From assembly GCA_013397075.1 (NCBI GenBank), contig VWZS01001909.1, positions 79,820-143,819 on the forward strand: DNA of 64,000 bases, given 5' to 3'. The position numbers and the translations under genes are program-made. The notes beneath the pieces were generated by a model. The model was not told the DNA's origin. It made no database searches and was given only the letters and a program-made list of their open reading frames with translations. This stretch comes from Rhabdornis inornatus. Lineage: Eukaryota; Chordata; Aves; Passeriformes; Rhabdornithidae. This document shows, piece by piece, positions 9,127 through 22,322 of this stretch. How positions within the stretch are numbered: the stretch's first letter is position 1; each line of letters starts with the position of its first letter.

Positions 9127-12100
9127 ATGGAGCTCCAGGCTGTGGTATCCACGCTGGAAAGTGGGGAGCAGGACACCGTTCTCAAGGTGCTCCAGGTCTA
9201 CAACCAAGAGGTGAGTGAGCATCAACCCCTCCCTCAGCTCAGGGACTCCTAAAAAAATTATTATCCAGATCCCAAGTGAAACCTGGCCAGGAAATAAAAG
9301 AGTACTGAGTAGGAGGAGCTTTTATGTTGAGGCAGTTTTGGAGGTGCTGAGAGAGTCCAGGGAGGAGCTGCAGGTGAAATGATATTGGGATTTGCAAGTC
9401 AAAGATGATTAGAGGTGACTGCTGGGATCTCATATGGGCACAGCTCTGAAAGCAGTAAATAGTTAATAATGAAACCTCAGTGATCTGGAAGCAGAGATGG
9501 GAGCGTTTTTAGCCTTAGAGTAGGAAAAGATTATCCGTGGTGGTGAATTTCTGCTTGGAGAAAGGAGACTGAAGGGACACCTGAGGAGCAGCAGAGGGGC
9601 AGCTCCAATCTCTGCTCTCTGTGACCAGTGACAGGACCCAAGGGAGCAGCTGGAGAGGTTTAGTTTGGATATTAGGAAAAGGTTCTTCTCCCAGAGGGTG
9701 TCTGGGCACTGAGCAGGCTCCCCAGGGAATGGGTGCAGCCCCAAGGCTGCCAGAGCTCCAGGAGTGTTTGGACAACGCTCTCAGGCACAGGGTGGGATTG
9801 TTGTGGTGTCTGTGCAGGGCAAGGAGCTGGACTGAATGGATCCTGTGCGTTCCTTCCAGCTCAGGATATTCTATTCTGTGAAATCCTGTTTGAAACTCTG
9901 GTTTGTCAGGGCCTCTGGTTGTCAGGGAAATTTCCTTCGGAGGTTTCCCCTGGGAGGGGCTGGCCCTGTGGATCACTCTGACTCACTCTGCACCAGGCTA
10001 GAGTAGGTGGAAGCCAGCAGGGAAAACCTGAGGAATATTTTGCAAGAGTGTGTGTGAGAGAGAGAGTGTGTGGAACTATTCCTAACATTCGGATTTGGCA
10101 TGGGGAGATATTGGCCAAGAAGGAGCAGGTGTCTGTTAAGGACAGCATTGAGGATTAACAGCACCAGCAGCAGGTGCAGCGCTGGCATCCTCAGGGTGCA
10201 AGCAGCGTCTGTGTGCCCCCAAACCACAATATTTCCTGTTGGATTCCCCCAGCTGGGTCCTTCCTGGGGTATCAAGCTTAGGGAACTGGAACCACATGGT
10301 TTGCTGGCCCGTCTGGAGGAAATGGAGCAGTCAAAGAGGATTATGAAACTGCAGATAAACCTGGCACGGCCTGGCATTGCTTCTGCTGCAAGACTGATGG
10401 TTCTGTATCCTTTTCCTGCAGATTTGTTTTAATTCACTGTTGTGCACACAGTTTTTGCTTGCTGGGAATAAACAACAGCTAAAGCAAAACCCCAGGTGTG
10501 GCCAAAATATCCCCAAATGGGATTACAGTCTGAGGAGAGGATGTGCTGAGGGAAGAACAAGCAGCCTGCTTGTGGAACACAGCGGTGCCAAGACCGAGAC
10601 ATCAGCTCCTGGTAACATGTATGGATCAGCTCATGGAGTTCACACACAGCCTGGCTGGAGTACACACCTGTCCTGCCCCCACACCTGGGGCTGCTCCAGG
10701 CACTGTGTCCATTGCTGCTTCCAGGCTGCACAGTTCCATCCCTGGGCTCTTGGTGACTGCACACACATAATCAATGTTTAATGGATTTTAAACATTGTTT
10801 TCATTCTCCAAGCTGGGATCAAACTCTCTCTTGGTATGAACAAGGATTGCCTCAATCACTGGGAAGTGCCGCTTCTCCCCAGGCACCTATGATCTCCTGT
10901 GCTCTCCAGTTCCATGGAGAGCGGGTTTGGTCAGGAAAGAGATTGTCAATGAGGAACAAATGAGACAGCAAGAGAAAAACAGTGAATGGAGATCAGGAGT
11001 GTTTGTTAGCATGGGGACAGGATGGAGTGTGGAGTTCAAGTCCCTTGTGGTTAAAGAATGACCTGGATAACCACAAGGATCCATTCCCATATACCAAGGA
11101 GACAGGACATCTTTTCGTCAGGAAAAGAAATAATAAATATCAAGGGGAGATGTGTAGGCACAGTTCAGTGATATTGCTGAGCAGGGGAATTACCGGCTCT
11201 GATGGGATATTGGGATTGGGATGAATACCCACTGTGATGCTGCAGTATTTAAACTAAATCCATCCATTAAACTAAATCCATAGTCAGCTGGCCTGTGGCA
11301 TTCCACTGGTGTTGTGGATCCAGGGGTGATGCCCATGATGTGGGGGGGACTGTCAGGAGATTGTGTGCTTGCTGTTGCAGCATGTTTTGGACCTGCTGCT
11401 TTCCAGCTGAATGGCTCTGCCCTGGTCCCATGGAGTTTTAACCTGTTCCTCTTTCTAACTGATTTTGTTTTTCCCACAGAAATCTCAGTGCTTCATCTTT
11501 GAGGATGAGGAGCGGGAAGAGAGGAAGGTAGGCACATGCTGTTTGCTTTCCTCCTCTGGTCAGTGTGTAAATCTGCTGCTCTGTACTCATGTCCAGCTGG
11601 GCTTGGCAAGCACCTCCCATTGGAGAAAAAATGAGAGTTTTCCATTAACTTGGTTAGGGAATTGTGTCCTTGGAGTGTCTGGCTCTGGTTTTTCCATCAG
11701 TAGTAGGTGGTTTTGGATCATGGAACCAACACTTGTTCCATGATCCATATAGTCCCAGCCATGGATGTGATCTCTGGTGCCTCTGGACAGGGATCACAGC
11801 AGTGCTGGCTCCAGGGGAGGGTGAGGGGCTCTGCTGGGAGCCAGCAGCAGGATTTGCCAGGAGCTGTGTATTAGCAAATCCTTTGAGCTGGTGTAATCTG
11901 GCACTTGGAGGGAAGGAACATTCTGCCTGCTCATTCCTGCTCCTGCAGCTCTTCATGCCTGGCTGTTCTGCCATAAGAATGACTGTTTTCCCTGGATTGT
12001 TTTCCAGCTGGCTCAGTTCTGTGGTCAGTTCGCTGGTGGATGGTGCCAATGCCTGTGTTAGCACAGTGAGTGCAGGCCAGGTGACCCGGGTGGAGAGCGG

Positions 12101-15100
12101 GACCTCCTTTGGCTGTGCCAGGGCCAGCTGCTGCCACATGGAACATTCCAGGCATAGCCTGAAACATGGGACTGGATCTGATGAGATCTGAGCTCTTTGC
12201 TTTGCACTGACCCACTGTTTGAGCTGGGACAGTCACACAGGGTGTGGCTTCAGGCACAGTGTTCCACTTTTGGGGTGTGTGCCATTAAATATGAGATGAA
12301 CATCACCACTAGTTCCTGGTGCTTAGGTGTTCATATGGTTCAGCTTCAAGTACACACCCTGAGATCTCTTTTCCCTGAGCCAGCCTGAGGCTTTGGTTGC
12401 TGGGACTGGATCTGGAATTCTTATCTCCCTGTGAGAAAGGAGAAGAGGAACAGCTGTACTTCATCATTTCCCCAGGATGTGAGTGTGGGGCACACCACAA
12501 GCCTCACATTAAGGACTGAGGTTCAGTTTTTCTTCATTCCTTCCTTCCGTAGTTTCATTTCACTAGGGGACAGTCAGGTTGGATATTAGGAGGAATTTCT
12601 TCATGGAAAGGGTGGTCAGGCATTGGAAGGGGCTGCCCAGAGAGGTGGTGTAGTCATCATCCATCTCTGGAGGTATTCAAGGATCAACTGGACATGACAT
12701 TCCATGCTCTGGTCTGGTTGTGAAGGTGCTGATTGGTCAGAGGTTGGACTTGATGGTCTTGGAGGCCTTTTCCAACCTGGATGATTAAGATTAATGACTA
12801 ATGATTCTGATTAATGATTCCAACCTCTCTGATTATTTCAAAGTGTGACCAATGGGGCTGTTAAGCTAGTTACAAACCTCATTTTTTCTGTTCTTTCACT
12901 CTTGTAACATCACAGAAAGACCCGTGCTCTGAGCTGTGTTGTGTTTGAGGTCTGGTGGGCTCCCCCAGGGGTGTGTGTGGGTTACTGGTGTAATGTGAAG
13001 TGTTGCCACACATGGTTCAGCCTGAGCTGCCCGTGTCTGTATGGCCTTACCTGTGCTGCTCCATGACTCACCATTTCCTATGAGCTTTGCAGCTCCCGTG
13101 AATTGTGTTAGTGGGGCTCTGCCAGTCTGTACCCGTGGAAGATCTGGGCCAGTAGGTCTCCAGACAGCACTGAAATTGAGGAGATGCTGCTCATTTGAAT
13201 CTCCTGAGATCTCTTCACCTCTTTTCCCACGGCATCAGGTGCTCTCCTCACCTCCCTTGGGTCCTGTGTCCCTCCCTTGTGCAGTGGGCAGGTCAGCCCT
13301 GCCAGCCTGAACCATCCTCACCAAGGCAGAGCTACAACAGTGACCTGTTCATGCTCTCCCTTTGCACCCAATATCCTCTGCAAGATATTTTTTCCTAGTT
13401 GTTCTTACCCAAACTGGTCAGGATCAATGGCAGAGCCAGGCACTTTCTGAGCTCTGCCGAGTGACACTGCCAGGTGACACTGCTGTTGTCCAGGGCAGAG
13501 CACGTCAGGGCCACAGGGAGCACTGGGAAGTGTCGGTATCTAAGGCATTTCTTGTTTCCAACTGCACAGAAAATGGCCCAGCTGCTGATCAAGTTCTTGG
13601 AGAGGGAGCTGCAGCCATCCTGCCAGGTCACCTGCCTGGAGAGCATCCGCATCCTATCCCGGGACAAGCACTGCCTCGACCCTTTCACCACCAAGGAAGG
13701 CCTGAAGACCCTCTCCAGGCACGCTGGCATCGATTACTCGGAGGAGCTCATCCGGGAGGTCCCAGACTTGGATGTAATCCTGGAATCCCTGAAATGCCTG
13801 TGCAACATCGTGTTCAGCAGTGCCATGGCGCAGGAGCTCACGGCAGAGGGGAGGCTGGTGGTGGGGCTGGCCCGGCGCATCAAGCTCTACAACGAGCGGA
13901 GCCTTCCTCACGACATCAAGTTCTTTGACCTGCGCCTGCTGTTCCTGCTGACGGCCCTCAGGGTGGACATCCGGCAGCAGCTCGCCCAGGAGCTCCGGGG
14001 AATCAGTCTCATGACAGACACCCTGGAGCTGACCCTCGGGGTCAAGTGGTTGGACCCCTACGAAGTTGCCACCGAGGAGGGACTTCTCCCACCTTTGCCT
14101 CGGCAGGAGACGGAGCGAGCCATGGAGATCCTCAAAGTGCTCTTCAACATCACCTTTGATTCCAGCAAGAGGGAGGTGGATGAGGTGAGCTCCTTTGGCC
14201 CGTGGCATTCACATGTCTCTGGGCTCTGGCTTTGCATTTTCTTGTGTCCCAAACTCATCCTTTGCACCCTCAGGGTGATGAGGGGCTCGGGTGTCCTTAG
14301 GGCACTGTCTCTGTCCAGTGCAGTATTATCCCTTACTTTACGCATGCTTTTAGAGCATTCCCAAATGGACAATTGAGAGTCTGCTTTCCCTGGAACACTC
14401 TGCAGTCCATGATGAGGCTGCTGGAAGGGGGGAATAGGCTGCAGGCTCCGGGATATGTGGGATCCCCTTTGCTGATTGAGGTGTTCTTTCTCCGTGTTGG
14501 GGCCAGGAAGATGCTGCTTTGTACAGGCACTTGGGTGCCCTCCTGCGCCACTGCCTCATGATCTCTGCCGATGGTGAGGACCGCACCGAGGAGTTCCACA
14601 GGTCTGTGTTGGGAAGAGCTTCACCTGGAGCTTCATCAGCTCCCTCAGCCACTTCCTGCCTGACCTTTTGGGTGATTGGGAGGGACCCTGCTGACCAGTA
14701 GCTCTTGGGTTTAGCCTGGGTATCCCTCATGCTGCCGGAACTCAGAAACAGCCTTTCCTGCCCTGGGAATGCAGTGGGGGAATGCCATGGCCTCCTGGCC
14801 CCTGAGGTCTTGTTCCATGTACTGTGTCAGGATGTCCCAACGGTCGCATCCACGTCAGTGGGCAAGTGGCCAGAGAAGTGTGCCGCTTTAAAACGTTCAT
14901 GAGGTGGCCTTAATTAGTCTTAAGCCATGATGAGAAATTGGCTGTGTCATGTTGCCAAGCATTACTGATGCGGGGGTTTCAGCTTGGAGCAGATGACACC
15001 ACCCTGTCCCCAAGAATGCATAGTTGGCAGGATCCCAAGCAGTGCTGGCATGGAACATCAGGATTAGGAGTGACACAGGAGGCTCCAGAGGCAGACCTTG

Positions 15101-18100
15101 GACCACCGAGATTGGTCCTGCTCGGCTCTGTGTCAAGATCTGTGGGTTCTCAGATGTCACTAAAGTATCTTTGGACTCTCAGCATATAGTTAGCTTCCCA
15201 AAAAGCATCTTAAGTTATCCTTTTTCAGTGGTGTGACGAGCTTGAGATGCTCCAGGAAAACTTGGATCACAGGGTCCTCACACTCCTGCAAGTTAATCAC
15301 GGGCCTTCATTTCTGCAGAGCTGAAGAGCTTCTGTGAGCAAAGCTCCATCACTGTGTGTTCACTTCTCTTTCACACCTGCAGCCACACAGTCAACCTGCT
15401 GGGCAACCTGCCCCTGAAGTGTCTGGATGTGCTCCTGACTCCCAAAGTGCGGCCAGGCTCGCTGGAGTACATGGGTGTCAACATGGATGCAGTCAGCATC
15501 CTCCTGGACTTCCTGGAGCGGCGCCTGGACAGGGTGAGTGGTGGGGCTGCTGCTTCCCACAGGTCCAGGGCAGCTTTCCCTCAGCCTGGAAGAGCCTGGT
15601 GGGAGCAGCAGGCTTGGTTTGAAGTTAGCCCTTTGTAGGAGGGACAGCTTTTATCAGAGCTGTGGTTGGTGGGATGAAACCAACATCACTGAACTGGGAA
15701 GGTGACTGCAATTGCTTTGAGGGCTGCAGGCAGTGAGGTCAGTGGAACAGTGGTTGATTAGCTGATGATTAACTGGGTGATTGACAAATCTGTTCTGCTT
15801 CACTCAGCAGTGATCCAGTGGGCAGTTCTGGAAATCTGAGTTAATTTTATTTTCAAGCTGACTACAGTTTTCAGCCTTTGGAGTTGTTCCAAAGGGCCTC
15901 CAAATTTTACCACTGCACTGGATGCCCTGCCCAAATATTTCTGGCACTGCCTGTGCCACAGCAAGTGGTGCGGGGAGGAAGGAGGCACTGCATGCCTGTG
16001 GCAGAGGTTGGGAAGCTCTGTGTCCATCCATCTCCCTGATGGTCTGTGCTCATGTTCTCCAGCATGAGCCAGACAAGCTGAGCTCAGCATGACTGACATG
16101 CTTCTCCTTCTGGGGATGTTTCTGCAGGGCCACAAGCTGAAGGAGAGCTTGACCCCTGTGCTGAACCTGCTGACGGAGAGTGCCCGAGTCCACCGGCAGA
16201 CCAGGAAGTTCCTGAAGGCCAGGGTAATGCTGTGCTCAGCCCCACGTTCAGGGGTGCAAAGCCCTGCTTGTGGCCACCCTCCAGACACCTCTGCTGTGGG
16301 TGGCTGAGGCCTTTGGCACCCACAGTGACCTGTCACCCTCGTTGTGGCCCTGCAGGTGCTGCCGCCGCTGCGGGATGTGCGGAACCGGCCGGAGGTGGGG
16401 AATTCCCTGCGGAACAAACTGGTGAGGCTCATGACACACATTGACACCGACGTCAAGCACTGCGCTGCCGAGTTCCTCTTCGTGCTCTGCAAGGAGAGTG
16501 GTGAGTCCTGGGAGACGCTGGCATTGGGACTGTTTTGGTTTGAAAGACAGGTGTCTGCTAAGAAAGGCAGGAGCCTCTCTTTGAAATGGAGAATGTAAAC
16601 CCCCTCCCTCCAAATTATTATAGTTTTGAAATTAATGGGCTCTTCGGCAAAGATATGGGAATAGGAATAACAGTTCTTTACTAGGAAAATTAAAATAGAA
16701 ATACGGTATTACAAAGAACAAACCCAAAACACTGACAGACAGAATACAACCTGACACCCCATCAGTCAGTCAGGGTGTTGGTAGCAGTCCCATTAAATGG
16801 TGGCTGCAGTCCTCCTGGAGTGACAGATGTGGTTCTGTTGAAGTAGTGCTCCTGTAGAAGTTTTCCTCTGAAGGTCCAGTGATGATGTGGAAAGGACTGG
16901 CTTTCCTCTGGAATCCAGTGGAAAAAGGCTGCTTTGGTGTTCCAAATCTCAGTTTTTATCTAGGTAGGAAAGGCTTGGCTCCTCCCCCTGGGTGGAGCAT
17001 CTCACAATGGGATGATGTAATTTTATCAGTCATGCAGTGGGACCCAATGGCCCATTAACAGAAGATACCTTCCTGGAGTAAGGATGGGTTGTGGAAAAGA
17101 TAAGGATGACTGCCCCACCTGGTTTTAACAGATGGCCCATTAGCAGAGAATATCTCCCACAGAGATAAGGATCACTGCCCCAGCTGATTTCAACAGATGG
17201 TCATAGAATACATACTTTTGGGCACATCTTGTATTGCAACCTAAGACAGGACCCTCAGCCCCACTGAGTAGGGAAAAGGGGAGAGCTCCAGGAGCTCTGT
17301 GGGAAGGAGGTGGTGCCTCTCAGACCAGCAGTGAGGGACAAGCTGTGCTGGAGGACACCCCAGCACCCTGCACACAGCCTGGCCCATGTTCAGCTCCCAC
17401 GCATGGGCCTTGCTCCCTACCAGCATCTCCATGTCTCCATGGCCTGGAGATGTGACACACCCAAGCTGCTGGGGCTGTGGGAACACAGGGCTGGAGGCAG
17501 GAGGGGAGCACAGGGTGGTCTCTGTCCCTTCTCCTGGCAGTGTCCCGGTTTGTGAAGTACACGGGCTACGGGAACGCCGCGGGGCTGCTGGCGGCACGGG
17601 GCCTCATGGCCGGTGGCCGGGAAGAGGGGGAGTACTCGGAAGATGAAGACACAGACACGGAAGAGTACAAAGAGGCAAAGCCCAAGTAAAGAGATCCTAT
17701 CCCCCTCTAAAGCTCCCCTTCTCCCACACCTTCCTCTCACTCCTCTTTATCGCCTGCCATCTCCCCGTTCTGCTCTTCCATGTGCAGCAGGGGTGGAAGT
17801 GCCCGTTTTTCCTATCCCTTTCCAGAGCTCAGTGTTGCTTGGTTTTGGTTCCTCTTTTTCCCTTCCCTCTCTTTCTTTTTCCCTTCCCTCTCTTTTTTTT
17901 TCCCCCTTTCTCTCTCCTTTCCTCTGCAGTGGGTGGTATCTTGAGGGTGGGGAGTCCAGGCCTGTGCCCACCCATGCATCCCCCACACACCTGTTCAATG
18001 TCCCTGCAGGTTGGGCTTGTTGGGATTTTCTCCATTAGCTTTTGTCTCCTGCCTTGAGGAGAGGGGGGAAATGTCACCTGCCCTCATGTACCTCATTTCG

Positions 18101-19310
18101 AGTGGCACTGTGGCATTGGCAGGAGGGGATGTTAGAGGAAACTGAGGTGTTTGTAAGGATGTAGGTCAGAAGCCCTTGTAGCACTGTGATGGCACTTGGG
18201 GGCACAAACAGCAGTGACAGCCAGTCCTGCTATGCTATTCCTCTGCTCCACAAGGCTCAGAAGGATTGCAAACAGCCCTTTGTCACCTGCTGTCCCCCTC
18301 CTGAGCCTTCACTGCTCCTCTCTGTGCAGCATCAACCCTGTGACAGGACGCGTGGAGGAGAAGCTGCCCAACCCCATGGAAGGGATGACAGAGGAGCAGA
18401 AGGAGCATGAAGCCATGAAATTGGTCAACATGTTTGACAAGTTGTCCAGGTACTGGGACATGGTGTGTGTTGGGGGGTACATCTGGCACAAATCTTCCTT
18501 TGCCTGCATTCCCAAGGCCTGAAGGCATCCAGGAGCAGGAGTGGTATGGGATATGTGGGGAAACTCTTCCTCAGCATGGCCCCGTGACATGCAAGGGAAG
18601 TGTTGCCAGCTCTTCCAGCTGTGGCACGATGGGACACTGTGGAATTCCTTGCTGTGCCTGCGCTCTTCCCAAGCACCTGCTGCTCACCAGGTTTGTCCAG
18701 GTGCTTGGGAAGGACAGCAGCCTCTGTCCTGGCAATGCTGCTCAGGGGGAAGCAGCATTTTGGGGACAGACAGAGGGGACAGGTGGCAGCCAGTGCCACC
18801 AGCCACTTTCCCTGTTGGAGTGCTTTCTCCAGTTCTCTCTTACCCAGAGGAGCCCAGCTGAGTTCAGGCTTTCAAGAGTAGGAGGATGTAACTACATGTG
18901 TTGGAGGGAGAGGAACGTGAAGACCAGTGCTAGTTTTCCTCTGGGAATCCTGAACCACGCAGAAAAGGATTCTAGAAGGCAGCTTATTCCAGGGAATAGG
19001 ATTGTGCTTCCAGGCCAACGCTGGAAGTTTTAGGGCTGGGAATGTCCCCACTTCTCAGAAGGGATCTTTAGTGGTGCTAGGGGTGTTCCAGGCCATTTCT
19101 ACAAGCCCCACATTCTTGCTATATTCCTGGTCTGTTCCCATGCTCTGCTGCAGCTCTGTCTCACCTTCCCCCTCTCCCCCTGGCTGCAGGGAGAAGGTGA
19201 TCCAGCCCATGGGCATCACTCCGAGTGGCAACCTGGCACCCATGGAGAACGCCATCCGCAACATTGCCGACGAGCGCTCGTCCTCTGACTCAGACCTGGG
19301 GCTGGACTGA
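9127..19310 (+). CDS. RIC8A: RIC8A, chaperone and exchange factor for G-alpha subunits
   Basis: RIC8A is a cytosolic armadillo-type protein that folds nascent G-alpha i/q/13 subunits and acts as a receptor-independent exchange factor. Ten coding exons: 9127-9210, 11480-11527, 13570-14184, 14507-14601, 15383-15533, 16128-16223, 16356-16500, 17541-17685, 18330-18449 and 19190-19310. Every junction is GT-AG and in phase, giving 539 aa (human about 531). Exon 3 (205 codons) carries the core KCLCNIVFSS, KFFDLRLLFLLTALR and QETERAMEILKVLFNITFD. Later exons hold HTVNLLGNLPLKCLDVLLT and KYTGYGNAAGLLAARGLMAG. The acidic segment YSEDEDTDTEEY keeps the Ser and Thr that CK2 phosphorylates in the mammalian protein. 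Exon 10 ends in the Ser/Asp tail SSSDSDLGLD. Intron 7 (16501-17540) holds a solo LTR and intron 2 a CR1. The start matches the family N-terminus in position. Confidence 0.97.
9600..9890 (+). mobile_element. CR1 LINE 3' fragment (RIC8A intron 1)
   Basis: Contains the CR1 phrases GGATATTAGGAAAAGGTTCTT, CCAGGAGTGTTTGGACAACG and CAAGGAGCTGGACTG, ending at a run like GGATATTCTATTCTGTGA. Confidence 0.85.
12570..12795 (+). mobile_element. CR1 LINE 3' fragment (RIC8A intron 2)
   Basis: Contains GGTTGGATATTAGGAGGAAT, GGAAGGGGCTGCCCAGAGAG and TTTTCCAACCTGGATGATT. Confidence 0.85.
16531..17248 (+). mobile_element. Solo LTR of a retrovirus-like element (RIC8A intron 7)
   Basis: A 718-bp segment opens with TGTTTTGGTTTG and closes with CTAAGACA (TG...CA), and a 4-bp repeat GGAC sits on both sides (16527-16530 and 17249-17252). 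It is A/T-richer than its surroundings and has an internal repeat around GGCCCATTAACAGAAGATA. No retroviral coding sequence is attached, so it reads as a recombined solo LTR. A 4-bp target duplication suggests a class I (gammaretrovirus-like) element. Its opening resembles LTRs I recall from songbird genomes, but I could not confirm the family. Confidence 0.75.
17690..17935 (+). repeat. Pyrimidine-rich tract (RIC8A intron 8)
   Basis: Long C/T-only runs such as TTTCCCTTCCCTCTCTTT follow the exon 8 donor. This is low-complexity sequence. Confidence 0.7.
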
Positions 19311-20191
19311 GCCAGCTCCTGCCCCAGCCATGGAGAGCTGGGCTCCAGCTGCTCTCCCTTGGAACTGGTGCTGCACCCAGGGGCTGGCACTGTGCTAGGA
19401 CTCTCCCTGTGGGATCTCACAGCCCACCACATGGAACACCTGCCTCCTTCCCAGCTCCATAGCCACCTCTCCTTCCAGAGGTCTCCATGACTTGGCTCCA
19501 CCTCGGTCTCTCCTGTCAGCAGCCTTGAGGATTTCACACTCCAAATTGCTTCCAGGACTCTCCAGTAGGATTTTTGGTTTTTAAATATGTACTGTTTGGG
19601 AAGAAGGGTCAGGGGGAGGCTCTTCCTGCCACTTCATCAGGGTTCAGTGATGCACGGAGCCTCCTGTGTGCACGTGGCTGTGTGTGTGCCCAGCCCCACA
19701 GTGGGGGCTGCTCCCCAGGAATGCCGTGGGAAGTGGGGCTGCCAGAGAGGGGTGTGGGCCTCCAGTGGGAGTGGGATCTGCAGGGCATGGTGCAGGTGGC
19801 TGTATCCATGTCTGTGCACACCCGGAATGTGTGGGTGAGCAGAGCAGAGCTGGTGAGGCCTTGGATGCTTCCAGCATTCCACTGGCTGTAGGAGAGAACG
19901 CTCTGATGTCCCTTCCCTGGCACTGGGCACTGTCCCTGGCACCACCCAGCTGGGTTTGGGCATTCGCCTCTCCCAACTTTCCATACAAAAGGCCGATACC
20001 TGTGCTCTGTCCTTGGCTCCTCCTTGCTGTCCTCAGGTCGCTGTGTCCCCCCAGGGGCTGCTGTCAGGCCTGGTGTAGATTCGTCTTTATTTTTATTCCT
20101 GTTTTCTTTGGAAAGAAAATCTTCCCATTTGTCTCATGTATCCGAGTTCCCAAGCCTCCCGTCACGAGTAGGAATGCACAAGTGATGCTAG

Positions 20192-20197
20192 AATAAA
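20192..20197 (+). terminator. Polyadenylation signal AATAAA of RIC8A
   Basis: First canonical AATAAA after the RIC8A stop at 19310, implying a 3' UTR of about 0.9 kb. Confidence 0.75.
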
Positions 20198-20374
20198 GCC
20201 AACCTGACACATGGGATTGTGGCCGTGATTCCTCTGAGCAAGGAAATCCCTGTGGCTGTTCCTGTGGCAGAGGATCCCAGGTGTTCCTGCCCATGTGTCC
20301 TTAGGAGCTGGGGGTGTTCCTGAACATGGTCTAGGAGGTGAAGAGCTGGAGGGGTGCTTTGCTTGGTTTTCCAG

Positions 20375-20845
20375 TTTCCACTGCTGAGGCCCCTCCAGTG
20401 CTGTGTCCAGCTCTGGGCCCCTCATGGCAAGGACGATACTGAGGGGCTGAAGTATGTTCAAGGAAGGGAGCAGAGCTGGGGAAGGGTCTGGAGCACAAGG
20501 AGCTGAGGGGGCTCAGCCTGAAGAAAAAGAGGCTCAGGGGGGACCTTCTGGCTCTCCACAACTCCCTGACAGGAGGGTGCAGCTTCCAGGGAACAAGGGA
20601 TGGGACAAGAGCTCTGCCAGGGGTGGTTCAAGTTGAATATCAGGAAGAATTTCCTGATGGAAAGGGCTGTGAGCCATTGGAAAGGGTGACACAGGGAGGT
20701 GGTGAAGTCCCAATCCCTGGAGGTGTCCAGGGAAGGCCTGGATGTGGCACTCAGTGCTCTGGGCTGGTGGCAAGGTGGGGGTCAGTCACAGGTTGAACTC
20801 GATGATTTTGGAGGTCTTTTCCAACCTGGATGATTCTGTGTTTCT
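20375..20845 (+). mobile_element. CR1 LINE 3' fragment, the longest in the window
   Basis: About 470 bp, including CAGCTCTGGGCCCCTCATGG, GGCTCAGCCTGAAGAAAAAG and the terminal TTTTCCAACCTGGATGATTC. It lies between RIC8A and the tail of SIRT3. The rest of 20215-22320 shows no coding exon. Confidence 0.85.
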
Positions 20846-21500
20846 GTTTAGTTCCTGACTGACCCCCAAGTGCCATTCCAGGCTGCTGGGCTGGGGACAG
20901 CCCTGCTCTGTCACAGTCTGGGCTTTTAGGCCAATTGCATTTTTCTCTCTGTTTTAACTAGCAAAACCCACCCCCCCCCCCAGCCCTTCTGTGTGCTGAC
21001 ACAGACTCCTGATCCCTTCCCAGCTGTTGAAGCTTTCCCAAGCTTTCCATGCAAAAGAGGGGGGTCTGGTGTTTTTAATGCGGTTGCTTCTGATGTTGTT
21101 TCAATTTTCCGGAGTGCTTAAATCCCTAAGAACAGCTGCCAGGCCTGGCCTGGAATGCCCTGGAGCAGGGGCTGAGCTTGGTACTGGGTATTTTGGGAGG
21201 TGTTCACAGAATCATGGAACTCTGTTTCAGGGGATGGTTTAAAACTAAGTCCCCACCATTTCCAGTGTGGATGTGCCACAAGGGTCTGCATTGTGTTGTG
21301 GCAGGTTTGGGACAGAGTGGGATATGGCTGCAGTGCTGTGACACTGCCACCTGCCAGGATGGCATCTACAGCAGGGAAGGGCATTTGTGTGAGGGGGGGA
21401 AAAAGGTACTAAAAAGCAGATGAAAGAAGCAGTGGTGGGGACAGAAGGTGTGACTTTACCGAAATGCCCTCAGGTGACATCCAGAAATGAATTATCTCTC

Positions 21501-21506
21501 TTTATT
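21501..21506 (-). terminator. Possible SIRT3 polyadenylation signal
   Basis: The minus strand reads AATAAA about 0.8 kb past the putative SIRT3 stop at 22323. It is the first canonical signal I see there, and it depends on the uncertain last-exon call. Confidence 0.35.
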
Positions 21507-22065
21507 ATTAAATAATTAACACTCCAGTGATTCAGAAATTCCCCCCCAGCAGCTTGAGCTGGAATGGGAATGGGAGACAGCCCCCCCCACCCCTAGCTTG
21601 TCCCCTGATTAGCAGAGATTTCATGGAAGACTAAACACAGCCTGCAGCAGCTGAGGATCACGGCCAGGGGAACAGTGGCTGGGGAGGAGCTGTGACAGGA
21701 ACTGGATGCTCAGCCCAGTGGGAGCTGGAAAACACTCTCCAGTCTGTCCTGGCCTGACCTTCATGGCATTCCAGCTCCTGCTCCATGGAACCGGTGCCTC
21801 TGAGGGGCTGTGGGATGGATGGATTGGAAGGAGGGAGATCCAAACAGCCAGCTACAGACATGGAGCTCATCGGATGTGCTGGCATGAGCCCCCAGGCCCT
21901 CGGACACTTGCTGGTGACACTTATGGCTGAATGTCCTCAAGTGACATGCTGAGGGGTGACAGGAGTACCTTCCTATTTGTCCTTGGCATCCAGCTGCAAA
22001 CAGAGACCACAGTGCTTGCCAGGGAGCATCAAACATTCCAGCCCCAGCACCATCCCCACAGGTTT

Positions 22066-22195
22066 CACAGAATCCTGGAATCCCAGCATGGTTTGGCTTG
22101 GAATGGACCTTAAAGCTCATCCAGTCCCACCCCTGGGCATTGACAGGGACACTTTCCACTAGTCCAGGTTGCTCCAAGCAACCGGTTTTCCTCCA
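22066..22195 (-). mobile_element. CR1 LINE 3' fragment
   Basis: Reads as CR1 antisense: CACAGAATCCTGGAATCCCA, ATGGACCTTAAAGCTCATCC, then AGTCCAGGTTGCTCCAAGC. Confidence 0.85.
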
Positions 22196-22322
22196 TCACT
22201 GTTGCATCAGCATTATCCCTCAGGGATTCAGAGCAGCACAAACATCAAGCCAAGGGCTGGCTGGTCACCAAGATGTTGGTACTGAAAAACCAAAACCTGG
22301 CAAAAAGGCCAAGAATTCCTAT

